A DNA stretch of 13,248 bases, from assembly GCA_900753285.1 (NCBI GenBank), contig CAADYN010000207.1, positions 1 through 13,248 of the forward strand. The letters run 5' to 3'. The notes below the pieces were generated by a model, which worked only from the letters and a program-made list of their open reading frames with translations, was not told where the DNA came from and did no database searches. The position numbers and the translations under genes are program-made. Source of the stretch: Clostridia bacterium (GTDB lineage Bacteria; Bacillota; Clostridia; Oscillospirales; CAG-272). Within the stretch, counting starts at the first letter, position 1; each line of letters begins with the position of its first letter. Of the stretch, positions 6,719-13,248 are shown one piece after another.

Positions 6719-6740
6719 CAAAAAAGCGGGCATTGTCGCT
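6719..6740 (-). terminator. Weak hairpin terminator after the alr operon
   Basis: A short stem (AGCG 6725-6728 with CGCT 6737-6740) is followed on the minus strand by a run of T, seven bases after the lipoprotein stop codon. The stem is only 4 bp, so the call depends mainly on the T-run and position. Confidence 0.4.
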
Positions 6741-6746
6741 CAAAGC

Positions 6747-7388
6747 TCAGTATGTCGGGGTGTCAAGTCTCCATCCGTCCGCGGTTTCTATGAGCTTCAG
6801 CTGCACGTCGCATTCTTTTCCGTCAAGCTCCGTCGGTATTTTCACGAGCACATATCCGTCCTTTTCGCGCACTACCTCGAGCTTGTCCGTATGGTAAACT
6901 CTGCCGAGGGGGATGGCTTCCTTCGCGAGGTCTATGCGTGCGGTGAGCATACCCGACTGCTCGATGTATCTGGCGTAGGTCGAGGTTTCAGTCTTGTCTC
7001 CCACTCCGTCGTTTACGGTGTCCGATATTCCCGTGAAGGCGAGGGTAAAGAGATAGTCCGCGTAGTCCTCCGTGAACACCGCAAGGGTAGCGTTTTTAAT
7101 CTCGTCAATGCTCTCGTAGCCGCACGACTTATCGACGGGGTGGTAGCTTATCGCCTGAACGTCGGTGTCGAACGAGGAATAAAACCTTTCGGCTTCATCG
7201 GGGTCAACGGTGAGCGGCAGTCCCTCTCCGAAATAGATAACGTTCAGCTCCGCGGACTTTTCTATGAGCGGCTCGACGATAGTACGCATCTCCTCCGCAG
7301 TATGTCCGCCACTTCCGCAAGACACAAACACAAGCAGTGACACAAACAGTGTACAGAACGCCAATATCACGGCAAAAATCTTTTTCAT
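6747..7388 (-). CDS. Hypothetical lipoprotein, last gene of the alr operon
   Basis: A protein of 213 residues; I do not recognise the family. Residues 1-23 are a lipoprotein signal (MKKIFAV, long hydrophobic core) with a slightly atypical lipobox FVS-Cys24, followed by GSGG, so it should be tethered outside the membrane. The mature part has an acidic, Tyr-rich middle (residues ~50-150) and ends in IETADGWRLDTPTY, an ending seen in small secreted NTF2-like or DUF4878-like folds; that resemblance is weak. ATG at 7388 is chosen because AAAGGAG lies five bases upstream; an in-frame start 21 bp further up would overlap alr. It begins 10 nt after the alr stop codon, so it is almost surely co-transcribed with alr. 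Confidence 0.8.
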   Translation of the reverse strand: MKKIFAVILAFCTLFVSLLVFVSCGSGGHTAEEMRTIVEPLIEKSAELNVIYFGEGLPLTVDPDEAERFYSSFDTDVQAISYHPVDKSCGYESIDEIKNATLAVFTEDYADYLFTLAFTGISDTVNDGVGDKTETSTYARYIEQSGMLTARIDLAKEAIPLGRVYHTDKLEVVREKDGYVLVKIPTELDGKECDVQLKLIETADGWRLDTPTY

Positions 7389-7398
7389 TTTTTCTCCT

Positions 7399-8580
7399 TT
7401 ACTGAGCATTCACGGGAACGCGGTTGACTCTCTTGCTTATCTTGCACACGACCTCGTAGTTTATTGTTCCCGCAAGGCTCGCGAGTGCGTTAATGCTCTC
7501 CCCGTCGTCTCCTCCGAAAAGAACAGCGCGGTCGCCCACTTCAATTCCCTCTCCGTCCGTTATGTCTACCATAAACTGATCCATGCAGATACGTCCGACC
7601 TGTCTGAATCTCTCGCCGCCTATGACTACTCTGCATCCGGAATACGCACGCTCAAATCCATCGGCATATCCCGCAGAGACTGTGGCAATCCTCATGTCAC
7701 GCTGAGCAGTGAACACCGCGCCGTAGCTTACCTTTTCGCCTGCCTTTATCTCGTGGATGTGGGTAACGGTTGAGACAAAGCACATCGCAGGCTTGAATCT
7801 CTCGTCGCATTTACCGTTCGGCATGAGTCCGTAGAGGATTATTCCCGCTCTCACTGCGTCAAAATACGCCTCGGGAAGGGTGAGTATTGCGGCTGAGTTT
7901 GCGGCGTGAACCATACCCGTGTCAACTCCGCGCGCTCTCAGCTTATCTACCATCGAAGTGAACCGGTTGAGCTGCATTCTCGTGTATCCGCCGCAGTCCT
8001 CGTAGCCCTCGACTATCTTGCCGTCCATCAGCTCGTCGTCAGCGGAGGAAAAATGTGTGAATATTCCGCACAGCTCGAGTCCATCACACTTCGACAGCTC
8101 TTCTATCTTTGCGGCAGTGTCGTCGGCGTCGTCCTCCCTCGCGGAAAAGCCCACTCTGTTCATGCCCGTGTCGAGCTTGACGTGAATCTTGAGCTTTCCT
8201 CCGGCTTCTGCGGCAGCGTCGTTCAGTGCAAGCGCGTTGTCGTATGAGGTGACGGCGGCTGTTATGTTTTTCTCTATCATGTCGGCGACGTTCTCGGGGG
8301 AGATTCGGCTGAGGATGAGGATATCGGGCATTCTTCCGTTTTTCTCCTCGACCTCGCGCAGCTCCACCGCTTCTTCCTCGGACGATACGGCGTACATATC
8401 GCATCCCGCGTCTCCGAGAGCCTTAGCTACGTTTTCGATTCCGTGACCGTATGCGTCGGCTTTCACAACGGCAATGATACGCGGCTTCTTTTCGGCGTTC
8501 TCCGACACTATTTTTTCGATAGCGCGGTAGTTGTTCTCCAGCGCCGTCATGTTTATATAGGCAATATTCTTGTGCTTCAT
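7399..8580 (-). CDS. alr: Alanine racemase
   Basis: A protein of 393 residues from the chosen start, normal for the family. Alr interconverts L- and D-alanine using pyridoxal phosphate and supplies D-Ala for peptidoglycan. AVVKADAYGHG carries the PLP lysine (Lys40). VKLDTGMNRVGF, GIFTHFSSAD and HAANSAA follow in the usual order, RAGIILYGL contains the pyridine-contact Arg244, and VSYGAVF gives the second catalytic base, Tyr286. GRICMDQFMVD and NYEVVCKISKRVNRVP complete the C-terminal beta domain. ATG at 8580 is preceded by AAAGG; a TTG 30 bp upstream would overlap the preceding gene. It is separated by 10 nt from the lipoprotein genes on each side. All catalytic residues are present, so it should be active. 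Confidence 0.97.
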   Translation of the reverse strand: MKHKNIAYINMTALENNYRAIEKIVSENAEKKPRIIAVVKADAYGHGIENVAKALGDAGCDMYAVSSEEEAVELREVEEKNGRMPDILILSRISPENVADMIEKNITAAVTSYDNALALNDAAAEAGGKLKIHVKLDTGMNRVGFSAREDDADDTAAKIEELSKCDGLELCGIFTHFSSADDELMDGKIVEGYEDCGGYTRMQLNRFTSMVDKLRARGVDTGMVHAANSAAILTLPEAYFDAVRAGIILYGLMPNGKCDERFKPAMCFVSTVTHIHEIKAGEKVSYGAVFTAQRDMRIATVSAGYADGFERAYSGCRVVIGGERFRQVGRICMDQFMVDITDGEGIEVGDRAVLFGGDDGESINALASLAGTINYEVVCKISKRVNRVPVNAQ

Positions 8581-8590
8581 TACAAAACCT

Positions 8591-9103
8591 TTATTCAGCC
8601 TGCGCGACAAAGTCCGAGACTGTAATCTCTCGCTCTCCGCAGGATATTTTTTGCGGTATTCCGTCCTCCGAGACGTACACTGTTCCGTACTCGCTCGTCA
8701 AAAGCCTGCTCTGCCCGTCCTCCGAGGCGGATATTGTATAGCTGTCGGGGAACATAGCGGCAAACACATCCGTTATACCCCGCCCTGCGCTCTCCGACAT
8801 GGCAATATAGCTGTCTCCCACCGTGAGAAAGCATCCGTCGCCGCCGAGCTTTATTCCGACATCCTTCGACCTCTCCGGAGACACAACGGAAAGAGTTATT
8901 CCCTCTCCGCTTCTCACGCAGTGTGCAGTAACTTCCACACCATCCGAAGAAGAATCCGCCGAGGTTGACAGCTCATACGACGCGGGAAAGGTAAGAGAAA
9001 ACTCCGCGCTTCTCGATATGTACTCATCCACAGGAGTGTTTTCCGTGACTTTTGCACATCCGGCAAGGGAAAGAAGGACAAAAAGTACGATTATTTTTTT
9101 CAT
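8591..9103 (-). CDS. Hypothetical lipoprotein, first gene of the alr operon
   Basis: A protein of 170 residues, family not recognised. The N terminus MKKIIVLFVLLSLAGC ends in a textbook lipobox (LAG-Cys16), so it should be a membrane-anchored surface lipoprotein. The mature part is Ser-rich and alternates short beta-like strands (AEFSLTFPASYEL, ITLSVVSP, CFLTVGDSYIAM, SRLLTSEYGTVYVSEDGIPQKISCGEREITVSDFV), a pattern reminiscent of LolA/LppX-like half-barrels; this is only an impression. Two starts are possible: ATG at 9103 (used here) or TTG at 9106, which has better spacing from GGAG. The stop codon TAA lies 10 nt before the alr start and next to its ribosome binding site. Confidence 0.78.
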   Translation of the reverse strand: MKKIIVLFVLLSLAGCAKVTENTPVDEYISRSAEFSLTFPASYELSTSADSSSDGVEVTAHCVRSGEGITLSVVSPERSKDVGIKLGGDGCFLTVGDSYIAMSESAGRGITDVFAAMFPDSYTISASEDGQSRLLTSEYGTVYVSEDGIPQKISCGEREITVSDFVAQAE

Positions 9104-9126
9104 CAAAGGTATTCTCCGATTAATAT

Positions 9127-9155
9127 ATTATACCACAATATATTATCACGGGCAA
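9127..9155 (-). promoter_or_regulatory. Promoter of the lipoprotein-alr-lipoprotein operon
   Basis: Minus strand TTGCCC (9155-9150), 17-base spacer, perfect TATAAT (9132-9127), with TGTGG directly upstream of the -10 (extended -10). It predicts a transcript start near 9120. Confidence 0.6.
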
Positions 9156-9190
9156 GAGCAAAGAACTAAAAAACAAATTTTCGTTTTCCG

Positions 9191-9219
9191 TTGAAGAATG
9201 CACGGATGTGTGGTATAAT
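9191..9219 (+). promoter_or_regulatory. Promoter of uvrB
   Basis: TTGAAG (9191-9196), 17-base spacer, perfect TATAAT (9214-9219), with TG one base before the -10 (extended -10). The start codon is 36 nt further on, behind AAAAGGAG (9242-9249). No GAAC-N4-GTTC type LexA box is visible nearby. Confidence 0.7.
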
Positions 9220-9255
9220 AAAGAGGAAGATTATTTTAGGCAAAAGGAGCTTTAA

Positions 9256-11247
9256 ATGAAAACACAGCCGTTCCGTTTGCATTCTCCGTTTGCTCCTACG
9301 GGAGACCAGCCTGACGCTATCGCAAAACTGACCGCGGGCTTTGAGGCGGGAATGAAATATCAGACGCTGCTCGGAGTAACCGGCTCGGGCAAGACCTTTA
9401 CAATGGCGAACGTCATAGCGAATCTGAACCGACCGACGCTCATTCTCTCGCACAACAAGACCCTCGCCGCTCAGCTTTGCACGGAGTTCCGCGAGTTCTT
9501 CCCCGAAAACGCCGTTGAGTATTTCGTCTCGTACTACGACTACTATCAGCCGGAAGCGTATGTTCCCGGAAAGGATATGTACATCGAAAAGGACGCGCTC
9601 ATCAACGACGAGATAGACAAGCTGCGCCACTCCGCCACCTCCGCACTGTTCGAGAGGCGAGACGTCATTATAGTTTCGTCAGTTTCGTGCATATACTCCC
9701 TCGGTCCGCCGGAAGAATACGCGGGTCAGATAGTCGGAGTTCGTCCGGGACTGGAGGTGTCGATGCAAGAGCTTATGGCGCGTCTTGTGTCAATCAGCTA
9801 CGAGCGCAACGACATCGACTTCCGCAGAGACCGCTTCCGCGTGAGGGGAGACATACTCGACGTTTACCCCGCAGGCTACACCGAAAAGGCAGTGCGAATC
9901 GAATTTTTCGGAGATGAGATAGACCGCGTGTGCGAATTCAACCCCGTTACGGGAGAGATACTCGAATATCTGAACTACATCGCGATATATCCGGCTACGC
10001 ACTATGTTATCGACCCCGGCAAGCGTGAGAAGGCGTTCGAGGAGATAGAAAACGAGCTTGAAGAGCGTGTGGAGTGGTTCAAGTCGCAGGACAAGCTGCT
10101 CGAAGCTCAGAGAATTGAGGAAAGAACGAGATACGACCTTGAGATGCTGAAGGAAGTCGGCTACTGCTCGGGAGTGGAGAACTACTCGCGCATATTCGCA
10201 GGACGTGAGCCGGGAGCTACGCCGTACACACTGCTCGACTACTTCCCGAAGGACTACATCATGTTCATCGACGAGAGCCACGTAACAATCCCGCAGGTAA
10301 GGGGAATGAGCGGCGGCGACCGTGCGAGAAAGCAGAACCTTGTCGACTACGGCTTCCGTCTGCCCTCGGCTTACGACAACCGCCCGCTGAACTTCAACGA
10401 ATTTGAGGAAAAGCTCGGGCAGGTGGTGCTTGTATCGGCAACTCCCGCGGAATACGAGATAGAGCATTCGGAGCAGGTGGTTGAGCAGATTATCCGCCCG
10501 ACGGGACTTCTTGACCCGGAAATTGAGGTTCGCCCGATAGAGACGCAGGTTGACGACCTTCTCGGAGAGATACGCGACCGCACATCCAGAGGAGAGAGAG
10601 TTCTTGTCACCACGCTCACGAAGAAGATGGCGGAGGATCTCACGGAATACCTCGACGACTGCGGAGTTAAGGTAAAGTACATCCACCACAACGTTGAGAC
10701 AATGGAGCGCACGGAGCTGCTGAGGGATCTTAGAATGGGACTGTTCGACGTGCTTGTCGGAATAAATCTTCTCCGCGAGGGAATAGATTTGCCGGAGGTA
10801 ACTCTTGTCGCAATACTTGACGCTGACAAGGAGGGATTATTCCGCTCGGAGCGTTCGCTTATCCAGATGATAGGACGCGCCGCACGCAACGCAAACGGCA
10901 AGGTAATACTCTACGCCGACCACATCACGGATTCGATGAAAGCCGCAATGGACGAAACCGCGAGAAGGCGCGAGATTCAGATGGAATACAACCTTGTCCA
11001 CGGAATCATACCGAAGACTGTCGAGAAGAAGATAGCGGAGCTTATCAGGATAGGTGCGGGCGACGACGGAAAATCGAAGAAGAAGCGCGGTCGTCAGGCT
11101 AAGGGAGAAAAAGACAGCGCAAAAACCGGCGAGACTGTGGAGCAGCAGATCGAGAGACTTACGGCTGAGATGAAGCAGTGCGCCGCCGAGCTGAGATTTG
11201 AAGAAGCCGCGTTCCTCAGGGACAAGATAAAGAAGCTGAAAGGGTAA
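9256..11247 (+). CDS. uvrB: Excinuclease ABC subunit B
   Basis: A protein of 663 residues, normal for UvrB, the damage-verifying subunit of nucleotide excision repair that is loaded by UvrA and recruits UvrC. Walker A is GVTGSGKT (residues 40-47). The beta-hairpin region that clamps DNA begins at SYYDYYQPEAYVPGKDMY (92-109, with the tyrosine pairs 93/94 and 96/97). The Walker B-type motif is FIDESHV (337-343). YGFRLPSAYDNRPL and IGRAARN (539-545, arginine-finger motif VI) complete the helicase core. A Lys/Arg-rich linker near residues 612-620 precedes the C-terminal UVR coiled-coil motif (QQIERLTAEM to FLRDKIKKL) that contacts UvrC. All expected parts are present. It stands alone, divergent from the alr operon; uvrA is not adjacent in this window. 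Confidence 0.98.
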   Translation: MKTQPFRLHSPFAPTGDQPDAIAKLTAGFEAGMKYQTLLGVTGSGKTFTMANVIANLNRPTLILSHNKTLAAQLCTEFREFFPENAVEYFVSYYDYYQPEAYVPGKDMYIEKDALINDEIDKLRHSATSALFERRDVIIVSSVSCIYSLGPPEEYAGQIVGVRPGLEVSMQELMARLVSISYERNDIDFRRDRFRVRGDILDVYPAGYTEKAVRIEFFGDEIDRVCEFNPVTGEILEYLNYIAIYPATHYVIDPGKREKAFEEIENELEERVEWFKSQDKLLEAQRIEERTRYDLEMLKEVGYCSGVENYSRIFAGREPGATPYTLLDYFPKDYIMFIDESHVTIPQVRGMSGGDRARKQNLVDYGFRLPSAYDNRPLNFNEFEEKLGQVVLVSATPAEYEIEHSEQVVEQIIRPTGLLDPEIEVRPIETQVDDLLGEIRDRTSRGERVLVTTLTKKMAEDLTEYLDDCGVKVKYIHHNVETMERTELLRDLRMGLFDVLVGINLLREGIDLPEVTLVAILDADKEGLFRSERSLIQMIGRAARNANGKVILYADHITDSMKAAMDETARRREIQMEYNLVHGIIPKTVEKKIAELIRIGAGDDGKSKKKRGRQAKGEKDSAKTGETVEQQIERLTAEMKQCAAELRFEEAAFLRDKIKKLKG

Positions 11248-11276
11248 AATAAAGAAAAGGCTGACGCAGTATTAAG

Positions 11277-11420
11277 TTTTGATCGAACTTTTTCAAAAGT
11301 TCGCAGGGATCAAAGGGACGGCGTCCCTTGTCGACCTCCGCAGAGGGCGAAACACCCAAGACTTACAAAAAAGTTCCTCTTTTTGGTACTTTTTCTTCCT
11401 CGCTAAAGGAGAAAAAGTAC
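11277..11420. repeat. Cluster of palindromes, probable MITE- or REP-like intergenic element
   Basis: In the 245 bases after uvrB there are four successive inverted repeats: TTTGATC/GATCAAA (11278-11284 with 11308-11314) enclosing CGAACTTTT/AAAAGTTCG (11284-11303); AAGGGAC/GTCCCTT (11313-11319 with 11323-11329); CCTC/GAGG (11335-11338 with 11343-11346); and a ~14-bp stem (11386-11400 with 11406-11420). The flanks (TTAAGTTTTG near 11272 and CAAACTAA near 11422) are loosely inverted copies. No coding capacity is seen. Its compact palindromic build resembles the non-autonomous repeats found many times in clostridial genomes, but only one copy lies in this window, so repetition is not shown. It may also end uvrB transcription. 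Confidence 0.5.
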
Positions 11421-11442
11421 AAACTAACAATTTGAATATACA

Positions 11443-11489
11443 AAAAAACTGTTGCTATTCCGGATAAGTACGGATTACAACAGTTTTTT
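11443..11489. terminator. Bidirectional intrinsic terminator of mnmG-DUF6440
   Basis: A perfect 12-bp stem (AAAAAACTGTTG at 11443-11454 with CAACAGTTTTTT at 11478-11489) has a 23-nt loop that contains its own small TCCG/CGGA stem. It starts three bases past the DUF6440 stop codon, and the T-runs on both strands allow termination in either direction. Confidence 0.88.
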
Positions 11490-11492
11490 CAC

Positions 11493-11699
11493 TTATTCAA
11501 TATTTTTCGTAACTATCGGCTTACCGTTTTCGTCGAGCAGTGGTGTAATTCCCGCGCCGTAGCCTGCTTTTATGAAGAGGTAGTTTACACCTGTCGCTTT
11601 GTCCACAAGGATTACCTTTACATCGGCTGTGAGAATTCCGTCCTCCTGCTTGTAGACTACTTCAAAGCGGTCGCCGTCGAATTCTTTCTCGTTATCCAT
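11493..11699 (-). CDS. DUF6440 family small protein
   Basis: A protein of 68 residues. The pattern RFEVVYKQED, then KVILVDKATGVNYLFIKAGYGAGITPLLDENGKPI, matches what I recall of DUF6440, a family of very small Bacillota proteins of unknown function. The conserved core suggests a beta-hairpin fold around the Gly-rich GYGAGITPLLD turn. There is no signal peptide or membrane segment. ATG at 11699 is chosen over an in-frame ATG 27 bp upstream because GGAGG is ideally spaced for it. It overlaps the mnmG stop codon by one base (TAATG), so translation is probably coupled to mnmG, and a strong terminator follows directly. No function can be assigned. Confidence 0.82.
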   Translation of the reverse strand: MDNEKEFDGDRFEVVYKQEDGILTADVKVILVDKATGVNYLFIKAGYGAGITPLLDENGKPIVTKNIE

Positions 11700-13248
11700 T
11701 ATTTTCCTCCGTTCATTTTCTTCCATATCATAAGCACCGTAATGTCAGCCGGATTTACTCCCGATATTCTCGCCGCCTGTCCTATTGTTGCGGGCTTTAC
11801 CTTGTTCAGCTTCTGCGCCGCCTCAAGTCTCAGTCCTTTTATCAGGGAATAATCCATGTCGGGGAGCGTCATTTCCTCGGCTTTCTCCTGTCGTGCGGCT
11901 TCGTCGAGCTGATGGCGGATATATCCCTCGTACTTTATCTCCGTCCACACGCGGAATCTTATGCTGCGCGGCAGGTACGGTCTTTCGGGGTCGTAGGGTG
12001 CAAGGCATTCGTAGTCAAGCTGCGGGCGTCGTATCAGCTCTGCAAGTGTAGTGCCGCTTGTTATCTCCGCCGTCTCGCGCTCTCTCAGAAGCTCGTTTAT
12101 TCCGCTTGACGGTCCGAGGTTGACGTGGTTCACTCGGTCTATCTCACGTTTCACGTCCTCGGTGCGGCGCAGAGTTTCGGCGTATCTCTCGTCGCTAAGC
12201 AGTCCGGCGTAGTGTCCGTATTTCGACAGTCTTTCCTCGGCGTTGTCCTGACGTATGAGGATTCTGTATTCGCTTCTGCCGGTCATGATACGGTACGGCT
12301 CGTTTGTACCCTTTGTCACAAGGTCGTCGATGAGCGTTCCGAGGTATGACGACTGTCTCGGGAGGGTTATCATTTCCATTCCGCGGACGTAGAGTGATGC
12401 GTTCATTCCGGCAAGGAGTCCCTGTGCGGCGGCTTCCTCATATCCCGATGTGCCGTTGAACTGACCTGCGCCGAAAAGTCCTGCCACACGTTTTGTCATG
12501 AGCGTACCGTAAAGCTCCAGCGGATTCAGGCAGTCGTATTCTATCGCGTATGCATACCGCATTATCTCGGCGTTCTCAAATCCGCGAAGTGAGTGGAGCA
12601 TTTTCAGCTGAACGTCTGCCGGAAGAGAGGAGGAAAAGCCCTGGAGGTATATCTCATCCGTATCGTGTCCCATAGGCTCAACGAATAGCTGGTGTCTCTC
12701 CTTATCGGCGAAGCGTATCACCTTATCCTCAATCGACGGGCAGTAGCGAGGACCTGTGCCGTGAATCTTTCCCGAATAAAGCGGAGAGCGGTGGATATTC
12801 TCGCGGATTATGTTATGCGTATTTTCGTTTGTATAGACGATATGGCACGGGACTTGGTCTATGGAATTCAGTCTTTTTTCGTCGGTGCGCGAGGAGAACG
12901 GGGTAATATAGTCCTCTCCCTCCTGCAAATCGAGCACGACAAAGTCGATGGATCGGCGGTGGATGCGCGGAGGTGTACCTGTTTTGAATCTGTAAAGCTC
13001 AAAGCCGAGATTACGGAGAGAGTCGTTCAGCCCTTCCGCGGGGAGAGAATTGTCCGGTCCTGAGCGGCGCTTCACGTCTCCGACATATGTAGCTCCGCCG
13101 AGGTATGTGCCGGTTGAGATGACGACGGCTTTGCATTCAAACTCACCGCAAGGCTCGGTATTCACGCCGATGACGCGCGTTTTTCCGTTTCCGTCGGTTT
13201 CGGTGACAAGGGAGGTGACTTCCGCCTGAATAAGTCTGAGGTTCGGCG
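11699..13248 (-). CDS. mnmG: tRNA uridine 5-carboxymethylaminomethyl modification enzyme MnmG, N terminus outside window
   Basis: About 515 C-terminal residues are visible; the reading frame stays open to the window edge (PNLRLIQAEVTSL), and roughly 110 residues including the FAD GxGxxG motif must lie beyond 13248. MnmG with MnmE modifies wobble uridine 34 of certain tRNAs using FAD. Diagnostic stretches are GTYLGG, RFKTGTPPRI, GPRYCPSIEDKVIRFADK, EPMGHDTDEIYLQGFS, YAIEYDCLNP, GLFGAGQFNGTSGYEEAAAQG, TNEPYRIMTGRSEYR and the C-terminal ATIGQAARISGVNPADI, which binds MnmE and tRNA in known structures. A GTG at 13165 is an internal valine, not the start. The stop TAA overlaps the start of the DUF6440 gene. 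In many bacteria rsmG follows mnmG; here it does not. Confidence 0.97.
   Translation of the reverse strand, partial: PNLRLIQAEVTSLVTETDGNGKTRVIGVNTEPCGEFECKAVVISTGTYLGGATYVGDVKRRSGPDNSLPAEGLNDSLRNLGFELYRFKTGTPPRIHRRSIDFVVLDLQEGEDYITPFSSRTDEKRLNSIDQVPCHIVYTNENTHNIIRENIHRSPLYSGKIHGTGPRYCPSIEDKVIRFADKERHQLFVEPMGHDTDEIYLQGFSSSLPADVQLKMLHSLRGFENAEIMRYAYAIEYDCLNPLELYGTLMTKRVAGLFGAGQFNGTSGYEEAAAQGLLAGMNASLYVRGMEMITLPRQSSYLGTLIDDLVTKGTNEPYRIMTGRSEYRILIRQDNAEERLSKYGHYAGLLSDERYAETLRRTEDVKREIDRVNHVNLGPSSGINELLRERETAEITSGTTLAELIRRPQLDYECLAPYDPERPYLPRSIRFRVWTEIKYEGYIRHQLDEAARQEKAEEMTLPDMDYSLIKGLRLEAAQKLNKVKPATIGQAARISGVNPADITVLMIWKKMNGGK

Noticed and set aside
9107..9255. LexA (SOS) operator upstream of uvrB
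   Set aside because: uvrB is often SOS-controlled, but no GAAC-N4-GTTC or close variant is present; a GAAC near 9163 has no matching half-site at the right distance.
9790..10689. Long antisense open frame of 299 codons inside uvrB
   Set aside because: A reading-frame shadow caused by codon bias in uvrB; no promoter or ribosome binding site and a Val/Leu/Arg-rich composition typical of such shadows.
11284..11303. LexA-like palindrome (CGAAC and GTTCG arms) after uvrB
   Set aside because: The arms are separated by ten bases rather than four and lie downstream of the gene within a cluster of hairpins; it is better explained as part of the repeat element.
13163..13165. GTG at 13165 as the start of mnmG
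   Set aside because: The frame continues upstream with recognisable MnmG sequence to the window edge, so this is an internal valine codon.

Overview
The window looks like chromosomal DNA of an uncultured Gram-positive anaerobe of the class Clostridia (Bacillota), perhaps a gut Oscillospirales/Ruminococcaceae-type bacterium. The evidence is the mix of short lipoproteins with N-terminal lipoboxes, a YmdB phosphodiesterase, a clostridial-type MgsA-family protein next to a MinD-like ATPase, a DUF6440 protein, strong GGAGG ribosome binding sites and sigma-A type promoters. This placement rests on protein resemblance recalled from memory, not on a search. No tRNA, rRNA, CRISPR array, prophage or transposase gene was seen.

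Layout. (1) Positions 1-2640: a carbohydrate locus. A sugar phosphate isomerase/epimerase (cut by the window edge) is read leftward and diverges from a two-gene rightward unit: a small membrane-anchored or secreted protein of unknown function and a cytosolic GH39-like glycosidase. A hairpin terminator at 2598-2640 is shared with the convergent next gene. (2) Positions 2639-5127 (leftward): a YmdB phosphodiesterase; then a strong promoter and about 360 nt of hairpin-rich RNA that matches no RNA family I recognise; then a lipoprotein polysaccharide deacetylase with a PASTA-like segment in front of the NodB domain. (3) Positions 5235-6592 (leftward): a MinD-like ATPase followed by an MgsA-family protein in which most recalled catalytic residues are substituted, ended by a terminator. 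(4) Positions 6747-9155 (leftward): a tight operon in which alanine racemase sits between two unrelated lipoproteins. (5) Positions 9191-11247 (rightward): uvrB, divergent from that operon. (6) Positions 11277-11489: a cluster of palindromes, probably a repeat element, then a perfect 12-bp terminator. (7) Positions 11493-13248 (leftward): mnmG (its 5' end is outside the window), coupled through a TAATG overlap to a small DUF6440 gene.

How the genes fit together. Alanine racemase (D-Ala for peptidoglycan), the PASTA-NodB deacetylase and the MinD-like ATPase give the middle of the window a cell-envelope and division flavour. UvrB (nucleotide excision repair) and MnmG (tRNA wobble uridine modification) are ordinary housekeeping genes. 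The two items most worth following are the unassigned structured RNA at 3907-4268 and the MgsA-like protein with a dismantled active site.
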